Source: Candidatus Nanopelagicaceae bacterium
GTDB lineage: Bacteria > Actinomycetota > Actinomycetes > Nanopelagicales > Nanopelagicaceae
Direction: 5' to 3'
Length of the DNA: 42,311 nt
Assembly: GCA_947454425.1 (NCBI GenBank)
Contig: CANGJV010000003.1
Coordinates: 1-42,311 of the forward strand
The notes under the pieces are model-generated. The model was not told where the DNA came from and searched no databases. It worked only from the letters and a program-made list of their open reading frames with translations. The first letter of the stretch is position 1. The number at the start of each line of letters is the position of its first letter. Below are positions 1 through 7,180 of this stretch, one piece after another. The position numbers were made by a program, and so were the translations under genes.

Positions 1-1221
<1,221 letters not shown>

Positions 1222-1272
1222 CTAGTGAGTGTAGCGACGAAAGAGGTCACCTTCTACTGGAAGCAAACGGCT

Positions 1273-1296
1273 ATTTGGTTGAAATTTCAACTAAAT
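1273..1296. promoter_or_regulatory. 24-bp palindromic operator over the yceI promoter
   Basis: The sequence is a dyad matching at 11 of 12 base pairs, with the uninterrupted core GTTGAAATTTCAAC at 1278-1291. It covers the -35 box of the promoter that reads toward the YceI-family gene. Size, symmetry and the TTGAA/TTCAA core suit a dimeric winged-helix repressor of MarR type. That protein assignment is inference, since no MarR gene is in the window. Confidence 0.6.
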
Positions 1297-1307
1297 TACC
1301 CTATTGT
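1279..1307 (+). promoter_or_regulatory. Promoter of the YceI-family gene
   Basis: TTGAAA (1279-1284) and TATTGT (1302-1307) are separated by 17 nt. They point to the downstream ATG at 1369 and would give a leader of about 55 nt. The -35 box sits inside the palindromic operator, so repressor binding would block it. Confidence 0.55.
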
Positions 1308-1315
1308 TCACCTGT

Positions 1316-1330
1316 GCCACTTAAGGTGGC
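1316..1330 (+). other. Short hairpin in the yceI leader
   Basis: GCCAC-TTAAG-GTGGC forms a perfect 5-bp stem in the predicted 5' leader, about 26 nt before the AAGGA ribosome binding site. It may only stabilise the leader; no known element is recognised. Confidence 0.35.
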
Positions 1331-1368
1331 CTTATCAGCTTCCAATTCACGCAAACAAAGGAATATCA

Positions 1369-1911
1369 ATGTCAGTTCTCTCAACACTTCCAGCAGGCAC
1401 ATATGCAATCGATGCTTCACATAGCCGCGTGGGCTTTAGCGCCCGTCACGCAATGGTGACAAAGGTTCGTGGATCATTTAACGATTACACCGGATCGGCA
1501 GTCGTAGCAGACGGTGCCGCAACAATCTCAATTGAAATCAACGTTGCTTCAATCGATACCCGCAGCGCAGACCGTGACGGACACCTTCAGTCACCTGACT
1601 TCTTTGATGTTGCTAACTTCCCAAAGATTACTTTCAAGTCAACTTCAGTCAAGGATTCAGGTTCTGACAAGCTCGTAGTTGAAGGCGACCTGACAATGAA
1701 GGATGTAACAAAGCCAATCACAATTGAATTTGAATACACCGGAACAGCTAAGGATCCATTTGGCAACGACCGTTACGGTTTCGAAGGCGAATCAGAGATC
1801 AACCGTAAGGACTTCGGACTTACATGGAATGCTGCACTTGAGACAGGTGGGCTTCTCGTATCTGAGAACATCAAGCTTGAGTTCGAAATCTCAACTATTA
1901 TCGCTAACTAA
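1369..1911 (+). CDS. YceI-family lipid-binding-fold protein
   Basis: A 180-residue beta-barrel protein of the YceI family, whose members bind isoprenoid-like or other amphipathic ligands and are often stress-induced. Diagnostic stretches are TYAIDASHSRVGFSARHAMVTKVRGSF at the start, SIDTRSADRDGHLQSPDFFD in the middle and NRKDFGLTWN near the end. There is no signal peptide, so it should be cytoplasmic, as usual for actinobacterial members. The ORF track starts earlier at 1225, but that part crosses the promoter and leader. The ATG at 1369 is preceded by AAGGA and matches the family N-terminus. A strong terminator follows directly. It is divergent from katG, which hints at an oxidative or envelope stress role. 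Ligand unknown. Confidence 0.93.
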   Translation: MSVLSTLPAGTYAIDASHSRVGFSARHAMVTKVRGSFNDYTGSAVVADGAATISIEINVASIDTRSADRDGHLQSPDFFDVANFPKITFKSTSVKDSGSDKLVVEGDLTMKDVTKPITIEFEYTGTAKDPFGNDRYGFEGESEINRKDFGLTWNAALETGGLLVSENIKLEFEISTIIAN

Positions 1912-1923
1912 TTAATTAGTAGA

Positions 1924-1957
1924 AGAAAACCCCCATGGAGATCCGTGGGGGTTTTCT
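1924..1957 (+). terminator. Rho-independent terminator after yceI
   Basis: A perfect 12-bp stem, AGAAAACCCCCA paired with TGGGGGTTTTCT, has a 10-nt loop and ends in a T-rich arm, 12 nt after the yceI stop. The A-rich 5' arm could let it work in the other direction too, but no minus-strand gene ends here. Confidence 0.9.
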
Positions 1958-1985
1958 CATTCTTCAATTTTTCTCATGAGTGATG

Positions 1986-1991
1986 TAGATT
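1986..1991 (+). promoter_or_regulatory. -10 box TAGATT, predicted leaderless start
   Basis: TAGATT lies 7 nt before the ATG at 1999 and there is no Shine-Dalgarno, so transcription would begin at or next to the start codon. Confidence 0.5.
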
Positions 1992-1998
1992 TGCTTCC

Positions 1999-2550
1999 AT
2001 GGCAGTAAATGATGGAGATCGAGAGAAGTTCTTTCCTTTAATTGAAAAGAAATACGGCGAGAAAATGTCGTATTGGTTCAAGATTATGAAGAGTCTTGAA
2101 GGCGAGAAGTACCCAGTTCAAATTGCCCACCTTCGCGAAAATTATGGTTTCTCGCAAGCCCATGCCAATGCTTTGGTGATGTATTCGCGAGGTTCCGAGA
2201 GTTCTAAGCGCTTCGATACTCCTGCAGAATATTTTAAGACCGTATCGCCGACACAAGCCAAGACTATGAAGGCAATCTTCAAGGCTCTTACAACCAAATT
2301 CCCAGAGCTAGAACTTGTGATTGCCTGGAATCAACCTATGTTGAAGAAGGATAAAAGTTACATTTTCGGAATATCGGCTGCTACCAATCACATCTTGATT
2401 GCGCCATGGAACCTAGAAGTTTTGAAGAAATACACCCCTAAGTTCAAGGATTACAAAGTTAATAAAAAGACTATTGCGCTGCCCAATGATTGGGATGTTG
2501 ACACAAAACTTTTACAGGCGATGATCAAAGATTCGCTCGCTTCGCTTTAA
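1999..2550 (+). CDS. DUF4287-DUF1801 two-domain protein
   Basis: A 183-residue cytoplasmic protein built of two small domains. Residues about 8-60 (FFPLIEKKYGEKMSYWFKI to SQAHANALVMYSRG) match the DUF4287 pattern, also seen in the 70-residue protein at 33280-33492. Residues about 75-180 (AKTMKAIFKALTTKFPELELVIAWNQP, then LIAPWNLEVL) match the DUF1801/YdhG-like fold, also seen alone at 3177-3530. DUF1801 proteins have been loosely linked to iron handling, but no reaction is established. The start is the ATG 7 nt after a TAGATT box, with no ribosome binding site, which fits a leaderless message. The gene stands alone between the yceI terminator and a small secreted-protein gene. Function unknown. 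Confidence 0.85.
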   Translation: MAVNDGDREKFFPLIEKKYGEKMSYWFKIMKSLEGEKYPVQIAHLRENYGFSQAHANALVMYSRGSESSKRFDTPAEYFKTVSPTQAKTMKAIFKALTTKFPELELVIAWNQPMLKKDKSYIFGISAATNHILIAPWNLEVLKKYTPKFKDYKVNKKTIALPNDWDVDTKLLQAMIKDSLASL

Positions 2551-2610
2551 GTCAATTTAATGTGTAGCAAAGGTTTACAAAACGTGAGGATTAATTAAGG
2601 ATAAATAAGT

Positions 2611-2654
2611 AATTTCTCCCCTTTAATGCAAATTGCATTAATTAAGGAGAAATT
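2611..2654 (+). promoter_or_regulatory. Hairpin sequestering the ribosome binding site of the 2655 gene
   Basis: AATTTCTCC (2611-2619) is the exact complement of GGAGAAATT (2646-2654), which contains the Shine-Dalgarno and ends at the base before the ATG. Inside this lies a second perfect 9-1-9 dyad, TTAATGCAA-A-TTGCATTAA (2623-2641). Together they fold into one 44-nt hairpin that would hide the ribosome binding site. The inner dyad could also be a DNA operator. Confidence 0.65.
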
Positions 2655-2972
2655 ATGGACATCAAAAGTAAATACTTAGCTACAGTGGTTCTGATTGGCG
2701 CCGTTAGCGCCGTCAGTATTGGCCCATCTGCTGCTGCTCAAACGCCTGGTACAACATCCCTATTTAATCCGGTAACTCAAGGTCACTCAAAGCTAAACAT
2801 TTTTGCCGCAGAATCTGGCGGTTCTGATTCTTCTGGCTCCGGGTCAGTGACTGATATTCTGGCTCAAATAGCCGCGGCTGCTCGCGCAGCGGGGGGATGG
2901 GCCATTTTGGGAAAATCATGCCAAGTCATTTACTACACAGCAAGAAGCTGTCCGCAATGTTTTCTGGTGTAG
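2655..2972 (+). CDS. Small secreted protein of unknown family
   Basis: A 105-residue protein with a clear signal peptide (MDIKSKYLATVVLIGAVSAV, then SAAAQTPG, cleavage near residue 30). A Gly/Ser-rich linker (SGGSDSSGSGS) follows, then an Ala-rich probable helix (DILAQIAAAARAAGG) and a short tail with three cysteines ending CPQC-FLV. I recognise no family. The ATG follows a strong AAGGAG that lies inside a long hairpin. The stop is 8 nt before the start of a one-TM protein gene, so the two probably form a unit. Coding potential is supported by the signal peptide, the ribosome binding site and the tight coupling. A frameshift at the odd C-terminal end cannot be excluded without homologues. Confidence 0.6.
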   Translation: MDIKSKYLATVVLIGAVSAVSIGPSAAAQTPGTTSLFNPVTQGHSKLNIFAAESGGSDSSGSGSVTDILAQIAAAARAAGGWAILGKSCQVIYYTARSCPQCFLV

Positions 2973-2980
2973 GAGATGAA

Positions 2981-3163
2981 ATGAAAAACTTAACGAAAGT
3001 TGAACATTGTCACGAAGAAGTAAAGGTGTGGCGTGGGGAGGCTTTTTGGGTTCGAGTAGATAAATTAATGGCGATTTTTGACCATCCCGCGTACTGGTAT
3101 TTCAGTATTGGGCTGATTTTATTTGGAACAATACTTGGAGTTGTGGCAAATAATTTGAAATAG
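2981..3163 (+). CDS. Small single-pass membrane protein
   Basis: A 60-residue protein with a soluble, charged first half (MKNLTKVEHCHEEVKVW) and one membrane segment at about residues 40-57 (WYFSIGLILFGTILGVVA), ending in a short NNLK tail. The ORF track begins 84 nt earlier, but the ATG at 2981 is better. It is preceded by AGGAG at the right distance, and that AGGAG overlaps the stop of the upstream secreted-protein gene, a typical translational-coupling arrangement. The orientation suggests a cytoplasmic N-terminus with its HCH motif inside. No family recognised. It may anchor, escort or inhibit the partner protein, but that is speculation. Confidence 0.6.
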   Translation: MKNLTKVEHCHEEVKVWRGEAFWVRVDKLMAIFDHPAYWYFSIGLILFGTILGVVANNLK

Positions 3164-3176
3164 AATCAAAGACGGT

Positions 3177-3530
3177 TTAACTTTCAGAGATCTGTTTGAG
3201 TCGCTCTTTAATAATTTTCTTGAGAAGCGCCTTCGGAAATGGTTTTTCTAGATCAAAATGGATTGAGCCTTTAGTCTGTTCGTATCCAACCAACTCTTCT
3301 TTAAGTCTGGAAGCTAGTGAGCCACTGTAAGGGAAGATGCTGTTGTGCTTTTTAAATCCATCAAAGCCAATGACCCCTTTGCCATCTATGACAAAGGTGG
3401 GAATTCCATATTTAATGACTTCTTTAGCCTCAGGTAGCGCCTCAGCGATAATTTCTCGAACCCTTTGCAATGCATCCCGCTGGGGTTTATCGAATTTTTT
3501 CAAGTGGGCAGAAACTTCAGCCTTGCTCAT
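3177..3530 (-). CDS. DUF1801 domain protein (YdhG-like)
   Basis: A 117-residue protein consisting of one DUF1801 domain. The hallmarks are EVIKYGIPTFVIDGKGVIGFDGFKKHNSIFPYSG and the closing pattern IHFDLEKPFPKALLKKIIKERLK. Relatives such as B. subtilis YdhG were proposed as iron chaperones, but no function is settled. The ORF track uses a TTG at 3539; the ATG at 3530 is better placed, 9 nt after a GAGG. The start lies 14 nt inside the end of the upstream SRPBCC gene, so the two are translationally coupled. The same domain is the C-terminal half of the protein at 1999-2550. Confidence 0.85.
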   Translation of the reverse strand: MSKAEVSAHLKKFDKPQRDALQRVREIIAEALPEAKEVIKYGIPTFVIDGKGVIGFDGFKKHNSIFPYSGSLASRLKEELVGYEQTKGSIHFDLEKPFPKALLKKIIKERLKQISES

Positions 3531-4005
3531 TCTCAGCAACCTCTTTCAATCGAACAAGGGACTTTGCCACAACCATCTGAGTCCACGGATAAGCTTTTCG
3601 AAATTTAAGCCAAAGCTGGGAAATATATGGAGCATATGATCCGTCAAAAGTTTCCGTTACTTCGGTTGATCCATTACCGAGATCTCGCAATTCGTGGCGC
3701 CAGCGCCATCGCCCTAAGTGGCGCCAAGCAATTACTTCGTTTTCTGTATATTCAACGACGTAATTCATGATTTTGTAATTTATTCCTAAGTGCATCGACA
3801 TTCCAAATTTCGCACCCAGACTCAAGCGATCTGGGCCGCTGAGATTAGATTTAATGGTTTTGCTGCCATCAATCTCATAGTGGCGATGTGGGTTGGCGAG
3901 AATGTTGAAAATCGTAGATGGCGCCGCATGGATAACTATGCGCGCTGCATTGGTCTTAGGGTTTCCGGTATCGAAAATTTCTGAATGAATTTTTTCGCCT
4001 GTCAT
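3517..4005 (-). CDS. SRPBCC-family protein (START/Bet v1-like fold)
   Basis: A 162-residue protein with the polyketide-cyclase/SRPBCC pattern. It opens with a strand and cap helix (ARIVIHAAPSTIFNILANPHRHYEIDGS), has a glycine-bearing middle strand pair and RLGAKFG-like residues (LSLGAKFGMSMHLG). The EVIAWRHLGRWRWRHEL strand and STEVTETFDGSYAP follow, ending in a long helix that closes the hydrophobic pocket. Such proteins bind lipids or aromatic compounds and the ligand cannot be read from sequence. The start ATG at 4005 is 6 nt downstream of a TACCAT box with no Shine-Dalgarno (leaderless). It is the first gene of a two-gene unit with DUF1801 and is divergent from the DUF1761 gene. Confidence 0.85.
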   Translation of the reverse strand: MTGEKIHSEIFDTGNPKTNAARIVIHAAPSTIFNILANPHRHYEIDGSKTIKSNLSGPDRLSLGAKFGMSMHLGINYKIMNYVVEYTENEVIAWRHLGRWRWRHELRDLGNGSTEVTETFDGSYAPYISQLWLKFRKAYPWTQMVVAKSLVRLKEVAENEQG

Positions 4006-4011
4006 GAGTTG

Positions 4012-4017
4012 ATGGTA
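4012..4017 (-). promoter_or_regulatory. -10 box TACCAT, predicted leaderless start
   Basis: TACCAT on the minus strand is followed by 6 nt and the ATG at 4005 of the SRPBCC gene. No ribosome binding site is visible. Confidence 0.5.
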
Positions 4018-4041
4018 ATCCCAATTTAGGCCCGATTGAAG

Positions 4042-4047
4042 TACCCT
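4042..4047 (+). promoter_or_regulatory. -10 box TACCCT, decides the start of the DUF1761 gene
   Basis: TACCCT is followed by 6 nt and the ATG at 4054. This supports 4054 rather than the TTG at 4036 used in the ORF track. Confidence 0.45.
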
Positions 4048-4053
4048 TTTCGC

Positions 4054-4482
4054 ATGACTTTCACTGGACTCAATTTCGTGGGCGTACTAACCGCCTTTGT
4101 TGTTTCATTTATTAGCGGTGGCATCTGGTTCGGCCCAAAGACTTTCTATCCAATTTGGATGAAGGCAAAGGGTGTTGCAAATGGCGAGCTCACAACCCAG
4201 CAGAACAAGCCCGCACTCCTCTTCGGCGGAACAATTATTGGAGTTATCGCACAGACTTTCACCCTTGCCCTGATTATCAATACTTTGCAGGCGAACAACC
4301 TTGATCTTGGCATCCTTGATGGTGCAGGTGTTGGTTTCGCACTTGGTGTGGGAATTGGAATGTTTGCATCTCTTTCCCATCGTCTCTTCGGTGGAGATAG
4401 CCTTAAAGTCTGGATCATCGAGACTGCAAATGACGCAATTAACCTCACCATCGCTGGCGCCATCATCGCTTACTTCAACTAA
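4054..4482 (+). CDS. DUF1761 membrane protein
   Basis: A 142-residue integral membrane protein with four predicted membrane segments. The family signature is at the N-terminus (MTFTGLNFVGVLTAFVVSFISGGIWFGPKTFYPIWMKAKG), and the second signature lies before the last segments (GIGMFASLSHRLFGGDSLKVWIIETANDAINLTIAGAII). DUF1761 has no known biochemical function. The ATG at 4054 gives the usual family length and sits 6 nt from a TACCCT box. It is followed 8 nt later by the TipAS-domain gene, so these may share a transcript with the downstream MFS gene. Confidence 0.85.
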   Translation: MTFTGLNFVGVLTAFVVSFISGGIWFGPKTFYPIWMKAKGVANGELTTQQNKPALLFGGTIIGVIAQTFTLALIINTLQANNLDLGILDGAGVGFALGVGIGMFASLSHRLFGGDSLKVWIIETANDAINLTIAGAIIAYFN

Positions 4483-4490
4483 GCTCAACT

Positions 4491-4856
4491 ATGTTTAGTG
4501 AGTACGAGCAAGAGGTAGAAGAGCGCTGGGGTGGCACTGAAGCCTTCCAGCAATCTTCAACTCGTACCTCAAAATATACGCAGGCCGATTTTGCCGCTGC
4601 CAAGGTCGACCAAGAGGCAGCAACCGAGATGTTCGTCATTGCATATGGAAATAGTTATGAAGTCACTTCTGCACAAGCGCAAGCCGCAGTAGTTGCTCAT
4701 CGTCAAGCAATTTCGAAATGGTTCTACGAGTGCTCAGTTGAGATGCAGAAGAATCTTGCACTGATGTATATCCAAGACCATCGATTCAAAGCTTATTACG
4801 ATGGAAGAGTCAGGGGATTGGCGCAATATGTCCACGATGCCATCCTGGCTCAATAA
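4491..4856 (+). CDS. Stand-alone TipAS antibiotic-binding domain protein
   Basis: A 121-residue all-helical domain matching the C-terminal drug-recognition half of TipA. Signatures are YEQEVEERWGGTEAFQQSSTRTSKYT at residues 4-29 and HRQAISKWFYECSVEMQKNLALMYIQDHRFKAYYD at residues 69-104. In TipA and AlbA-type proteins this domain traps thiopeptides or other peptide antibiotics. The MerR-type DNA-binding half is absent, and the upstream DUF1761 gene does not supply it, so this cannot itself be a MerR activator. It most likely acts as a drug-sequestering or sensing protein. The end overlaps the start of an MFS exporter gene by 29 nt, which argues for a joint resistance role. A TAAGCT box 5 nt before the ATG could give it its own leaderless start. 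Confidence 0.88.
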   Translation: MFSEYEQEVEERWGGTEAFQQSSTRTSKYTQADFAAAKVDQEAATEMFVIAYGNSYEVTSAQAQAAVVAHRQAISKWFYECSVEMQKNLALMYIQDHRFKAYYDGRVRGLAQYVHDAILAQ

Positions 4857-6039
4857 AGTAATTCACGAAGATCCAATCATCCGCAAAGTCTCACTTGCAT
4901 CATTGATTGATCGTTTCGGCAATGGGTTATTAATTTCAGTCCTCGTCATTTACTTCTCTTTCACGGTGGGGCTTGGTCCACATAAGACTGCTCTGGCACT
5001 TTCAATAGGTGCAGCTGCTGGTCTATTGATGACGATTCCCGCCGGCCATCTTGTTGATCGAGTTGGACAACGCATCGTTGTTGTCGTTTCAATGGTTATC
5101 AATGGGGTAGCCGTAATGGGACTTGTATTTGTCCACTCATTTATATGGCTGACAATCTGCTTTGCAGCTGATTCCATCGCAAATGTCTTTAGCCGCAATG
5201 CTCAGCAAACTTTGATTGCACGCGTGGGGGATTCGAAGACTAACCCAAGAAACCGTGCCTACACACGCTCAATCAACAACCTTGGAATCGGTTTAGGCAG
5301 CCTCGGTTCGGGAATTGCACTGGCGATTAATTCGACCTTTGGATATCAACTTGTAATTTTTCTCGATGCTTGCACATTTCTTATTGGAGCCTATATCTAC
5401 TCATTGGTTCCTCATTTCCCTGCCACATTGCAAGAACGTGAAAAGTTTGACTGGGCGATATTTAAAGATGGGCGATATATCGCTGCTACAGCAATGGCAG
5501 CAATTACAAATATCCAATTCGTGGTGCAAAATGTCGGTATTCCTATCTGGATTGTGAAATACAGCAATGCTCCTCGGTGGTGGGTATCGACAATCCTTAT
5601 TCTCAACACTGCCTCTGTTGTCATCTTTCAGATGCGCATAAGCAAGCGAACAAAGCCGCTAAAAGACTCTGCTAATCAGTACCTCTTTACAGGATTTCTC
5701 CTTGCTGCTGCATGCGGAATGTATGCATTTGCGCAAGGTCCTTCTGCCCAGATTGCATCACTGGTATTTCTTGCAGGTATGGCTCTGCACGTTTGTGCCG
5801 AATTAATTATTGCGATGATTCATTGGCAGATCTCATTTGATTTAGCAGATTCATCGCGCCAAGGTGCTTATTACGGCATCTGGACCTTAGGAAATGGATT
5901 AAGCGAAATCGTCGGTCCGATTATCGTCACTTATGCATTAGTTGTTCTAGGAAAGCCCGGTTGGGGGCTACTTGCCTTAATGTTTATTATCAATACCTTG
6001 CTCTATCGCGTTGTTGTCTTACCTCCGAATAAGGCATAA
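4828..6039 (+). CDS. MFS transporter (probable drug exporter)
   Basis: A 403-residue major facilitator with about 12 membrane segments. Motif A is recognisable between segments 2 and 3 (AGHLVDRVGQRIVVVVS). A long cytoplasmic loop is placed near the middle (PHFPATLQEREKFDWAIFKDGRY). The architecture matches the 12-TM DHA1-like multidrug group rather than a sugar permease, but the substrate is not readable. The ORF track starts at 4801. The ATG at 4828 is preferred because AGGGG lies 11 nt upstream, and the first residues of the longer form would only encode the overlap region. It overlaps the TipAS gene by 29 nt, so the drug-binding protein and the exporter are co-translated. Confidence 0.85.
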   Translation: MSTMPSWLNKVIHEDPIIRKVSLASLIDRFGNGLLISVLVIYFSFTVGLGPHKTALALSIGAAAGLLMTIPAGHLVDRVGQRIVVVVSMVINGVAVMGLVFVHSFIWLTICFAADSIANVFSRNAQQTLIARVGDSKTNPRNRAYTRSINNLGIGLGSLGSGIALAINSTFGYQLVIFLDACTFLIGAYIYSLVPHFPATLQEREKFDWAIFKDGRYIAATAMAAITNIQFVVQNVGIPIWIVKYSNAPRWWVSTILILNTASVVIFQMRISKRTKPLKDSANQYLFTGFLLAAACGMYAFAQGPSAQIASLVFLAGMALHVCAELIIAMIHWQISFDLADSSRQGAYYGIWTLGNGLSEIVGPIIVTYALVVLGKPGWGLLALMFIINTLLYRVVVLPPNKA

Positions 6040-6079
6040 AAATACTCTTTAAACTCTGCCACGAGGTTTTTAGATTCCA

Positions 6080-6107
6080 TTGATTTGGCTTTGTCGACTG
6101 TTAAACT
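6080..6107 (+). promoter_or_regulatory. Leaderless promoter TTGATT-16-TAAACT
   Basis: TTGATT (6080-6085), a 16-nt spacer and TAAACT (6102-6107) end 6 nt before the ATG of the DoxX gene, which has no Shine-Dalgarno. Confidence 0.55.
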
Positions 6108-6113
6108 TTGGCC

Positions 6114-6464
6114 ATGACAATCGCACTTGATATTTTTGGCGCTCTGCTCGCCTTTGCCGCAATCGGATCAGCAATTTCAAAGCTCAAGAAGGTGCCTGAT
6201 GTAATGGCAGCTATGGCCAAGGTTGGCGTAAAACCTAACCAGATACCAGTACTTGCAACGCTTGAAATTCTTGGCGGACTTGGCGTCATCCTAGGCATCT
6301 GGAGCAAGCCGCTTGGCGTAGTTTCATCTGCGGCGCTCGTGCTCTACTTTGTTGGCGCGCTTTATTCACATTTTTCTCGCAAGCATAAGGTTGCAGATTT
6401 CGGTGCAGCGCTTGGAATATTTGTAATCGCAACGATTACAACTCTTCTTCAGCTAAAGCGATAA
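6114..6464 (+). CDS. DoxX-like membrane protein
   Basis: A 116-residue four-helix membrane protein of the DoxX/DoxX-like family. Its features are an N-terminal segment (IALDIFGALLAFAAIGSAISKLKKV), the conserved stretch VLATLEILGGLGVILGIWSKPLGVVSSAALVLYFVGALYSHF and a final segment IFVIATITTLL. Family members are small quinone- or thiosulfate-linked or uncharacterised membrane proteins, and no reaction can be assigned here. The track uses a TTG two codons upstream. The ATG at 6114 sits 6 nt after a TAAACT box, as in other leaderless genes of this window. The UbiA-type prenyltransferase gene follows 32 nt later on the same strand. Confidence 0.85.
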   Translation: MTIALDIFGALLAFAAIGSAISKLKKVPDVMAAMAKVGVKPNQIPVLATLEILGGLGVILGIWSKPLGVVSSAALVLYFVGALYSHFSRKHKVADFGAALGIFVIATITTLLQLKR

Positions 6465-6496
6465 TTACCTCGAAGCTTCTGGAGATCGAAGCGTAG

Positions 6497-7180
6497 ATGA
6501 TTAAATCCTTACTTTTAAAGGTCAAAGCCCTTCTAGTTGCATCCCATTTTGGTCCTACCTGTTTAGTGGTATCAATGGCCTTCGGGATTTCAATCTCGCA
6601 GTTCTCACTTACGCAATCTATTCGAATCGCCATAGCAATCTTTGCTGGGCAATTGGTTGTGGGATGGAGCAATGAGGTAATTGACCTTCCACTTGATAGA
6701 GCAGCAAATAGATTGCGGAAACCACTGGTTTCGGGGGATTTATCGCTCTCACTATTGCAACGTTTGATTCCAATCGCGCTCCTGAGTGCCGCAGTGCTCT
6801 CGTTCTTGAGTCCATTGGGAGCAATTGGAACCGCTCTGCATCTACTCGGATTATTAAGCGCTGCTTTATATAACTTGAAGCTAAAGCCGACCATCTTTTC
6901 GCCGCTTCCGTATCTGATTTCTTTTGGTCTCTTGCCATGGGCAATTTTTTTGGCGGCAGGCAAGTGTCCACCACTCTGGCTCTATGTAGCTTTGGCGCTA
7001 TTCACTACTGCTTTTCACTTCCTCAATGTGCTCAAGGATTTGCAGTGGGATATAGATCAGGGAGTACTTGGACTACCACAACGCATCGGTAGATCAGGAA
7101 GCATTGCAATTTCAGTACTACTTATAATTATTGGGCTCTTATTTCTTTATAAACCCATTTTTGATCAAGTAATCGGCTGA
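6497..7180 (+). CDS. UbiA-superfamily prenyltransferase
   Basis: A 227-residue membrane enzyme with about seven to eight hydrophobic segments. The first Asp-rich, Mg-diphosphate-binding motif is NEVIDLPLDRAANRLRKPLVSG (about residues 55-76), the usual N-x3-D-x3-D type. The second is the KDLQWDIDQGVLGLPQRIG region (about 180-198). These enzymes move an isoprenoid chain from its diphosphate onto an aromatic or other acceptor in the membrane. The acceptor here is unknown, and the protein is shorter than classical UbiA/MenA (about 290). GGAGAT lies 10 nt before the ATG. The last 42 nt overlap tail-to-tail with the end of the minus-strand reductase gene, an unusually long convergent overlap. Confidence 0.82.
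   Translation: MIKSLLLKVKALLVASHFGPTCLVVSMAFGISISQFSLTQSIRIAIAIFAGQLVVGWSNEVIDLPLDRAANRLRKPLVSGDLSLSLLQRLIPIALLSAAVLSFLSPLGAIGTALHLLGLLSAALYNLKLKPTIFSPLPYLISFGLLPWAIFLAAGKCPPLWLYVALALFTTAFHFLNVLKDLQWDIDQGVLGLPQRIGRSGSIAISVLLIIIGLLFLYKPIFDQVIG

Noticed and set aside
1225-1368. N-terminal extension of the YceI ORF in the track
   Set aside because: It runs through the predicted promoter, operator and leader. The family N-terminus and an AAGGA ribosome binding site point to the ATG at 1369.
4036-4053. TTG start for the DUF1761 gene
   Set aside because: The ATG at 4054 fits family length and lies 6 nt from a TACCCT box, like other leaderless genes here.
4105-4488. 127-aa and 106-aa minus-strand ORFs opposite the DUF1761 gene
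   Set aside because: They are antisense shadows with no recognisable domain or ribosome binding site; the plus-strand protein has clear family motifs.
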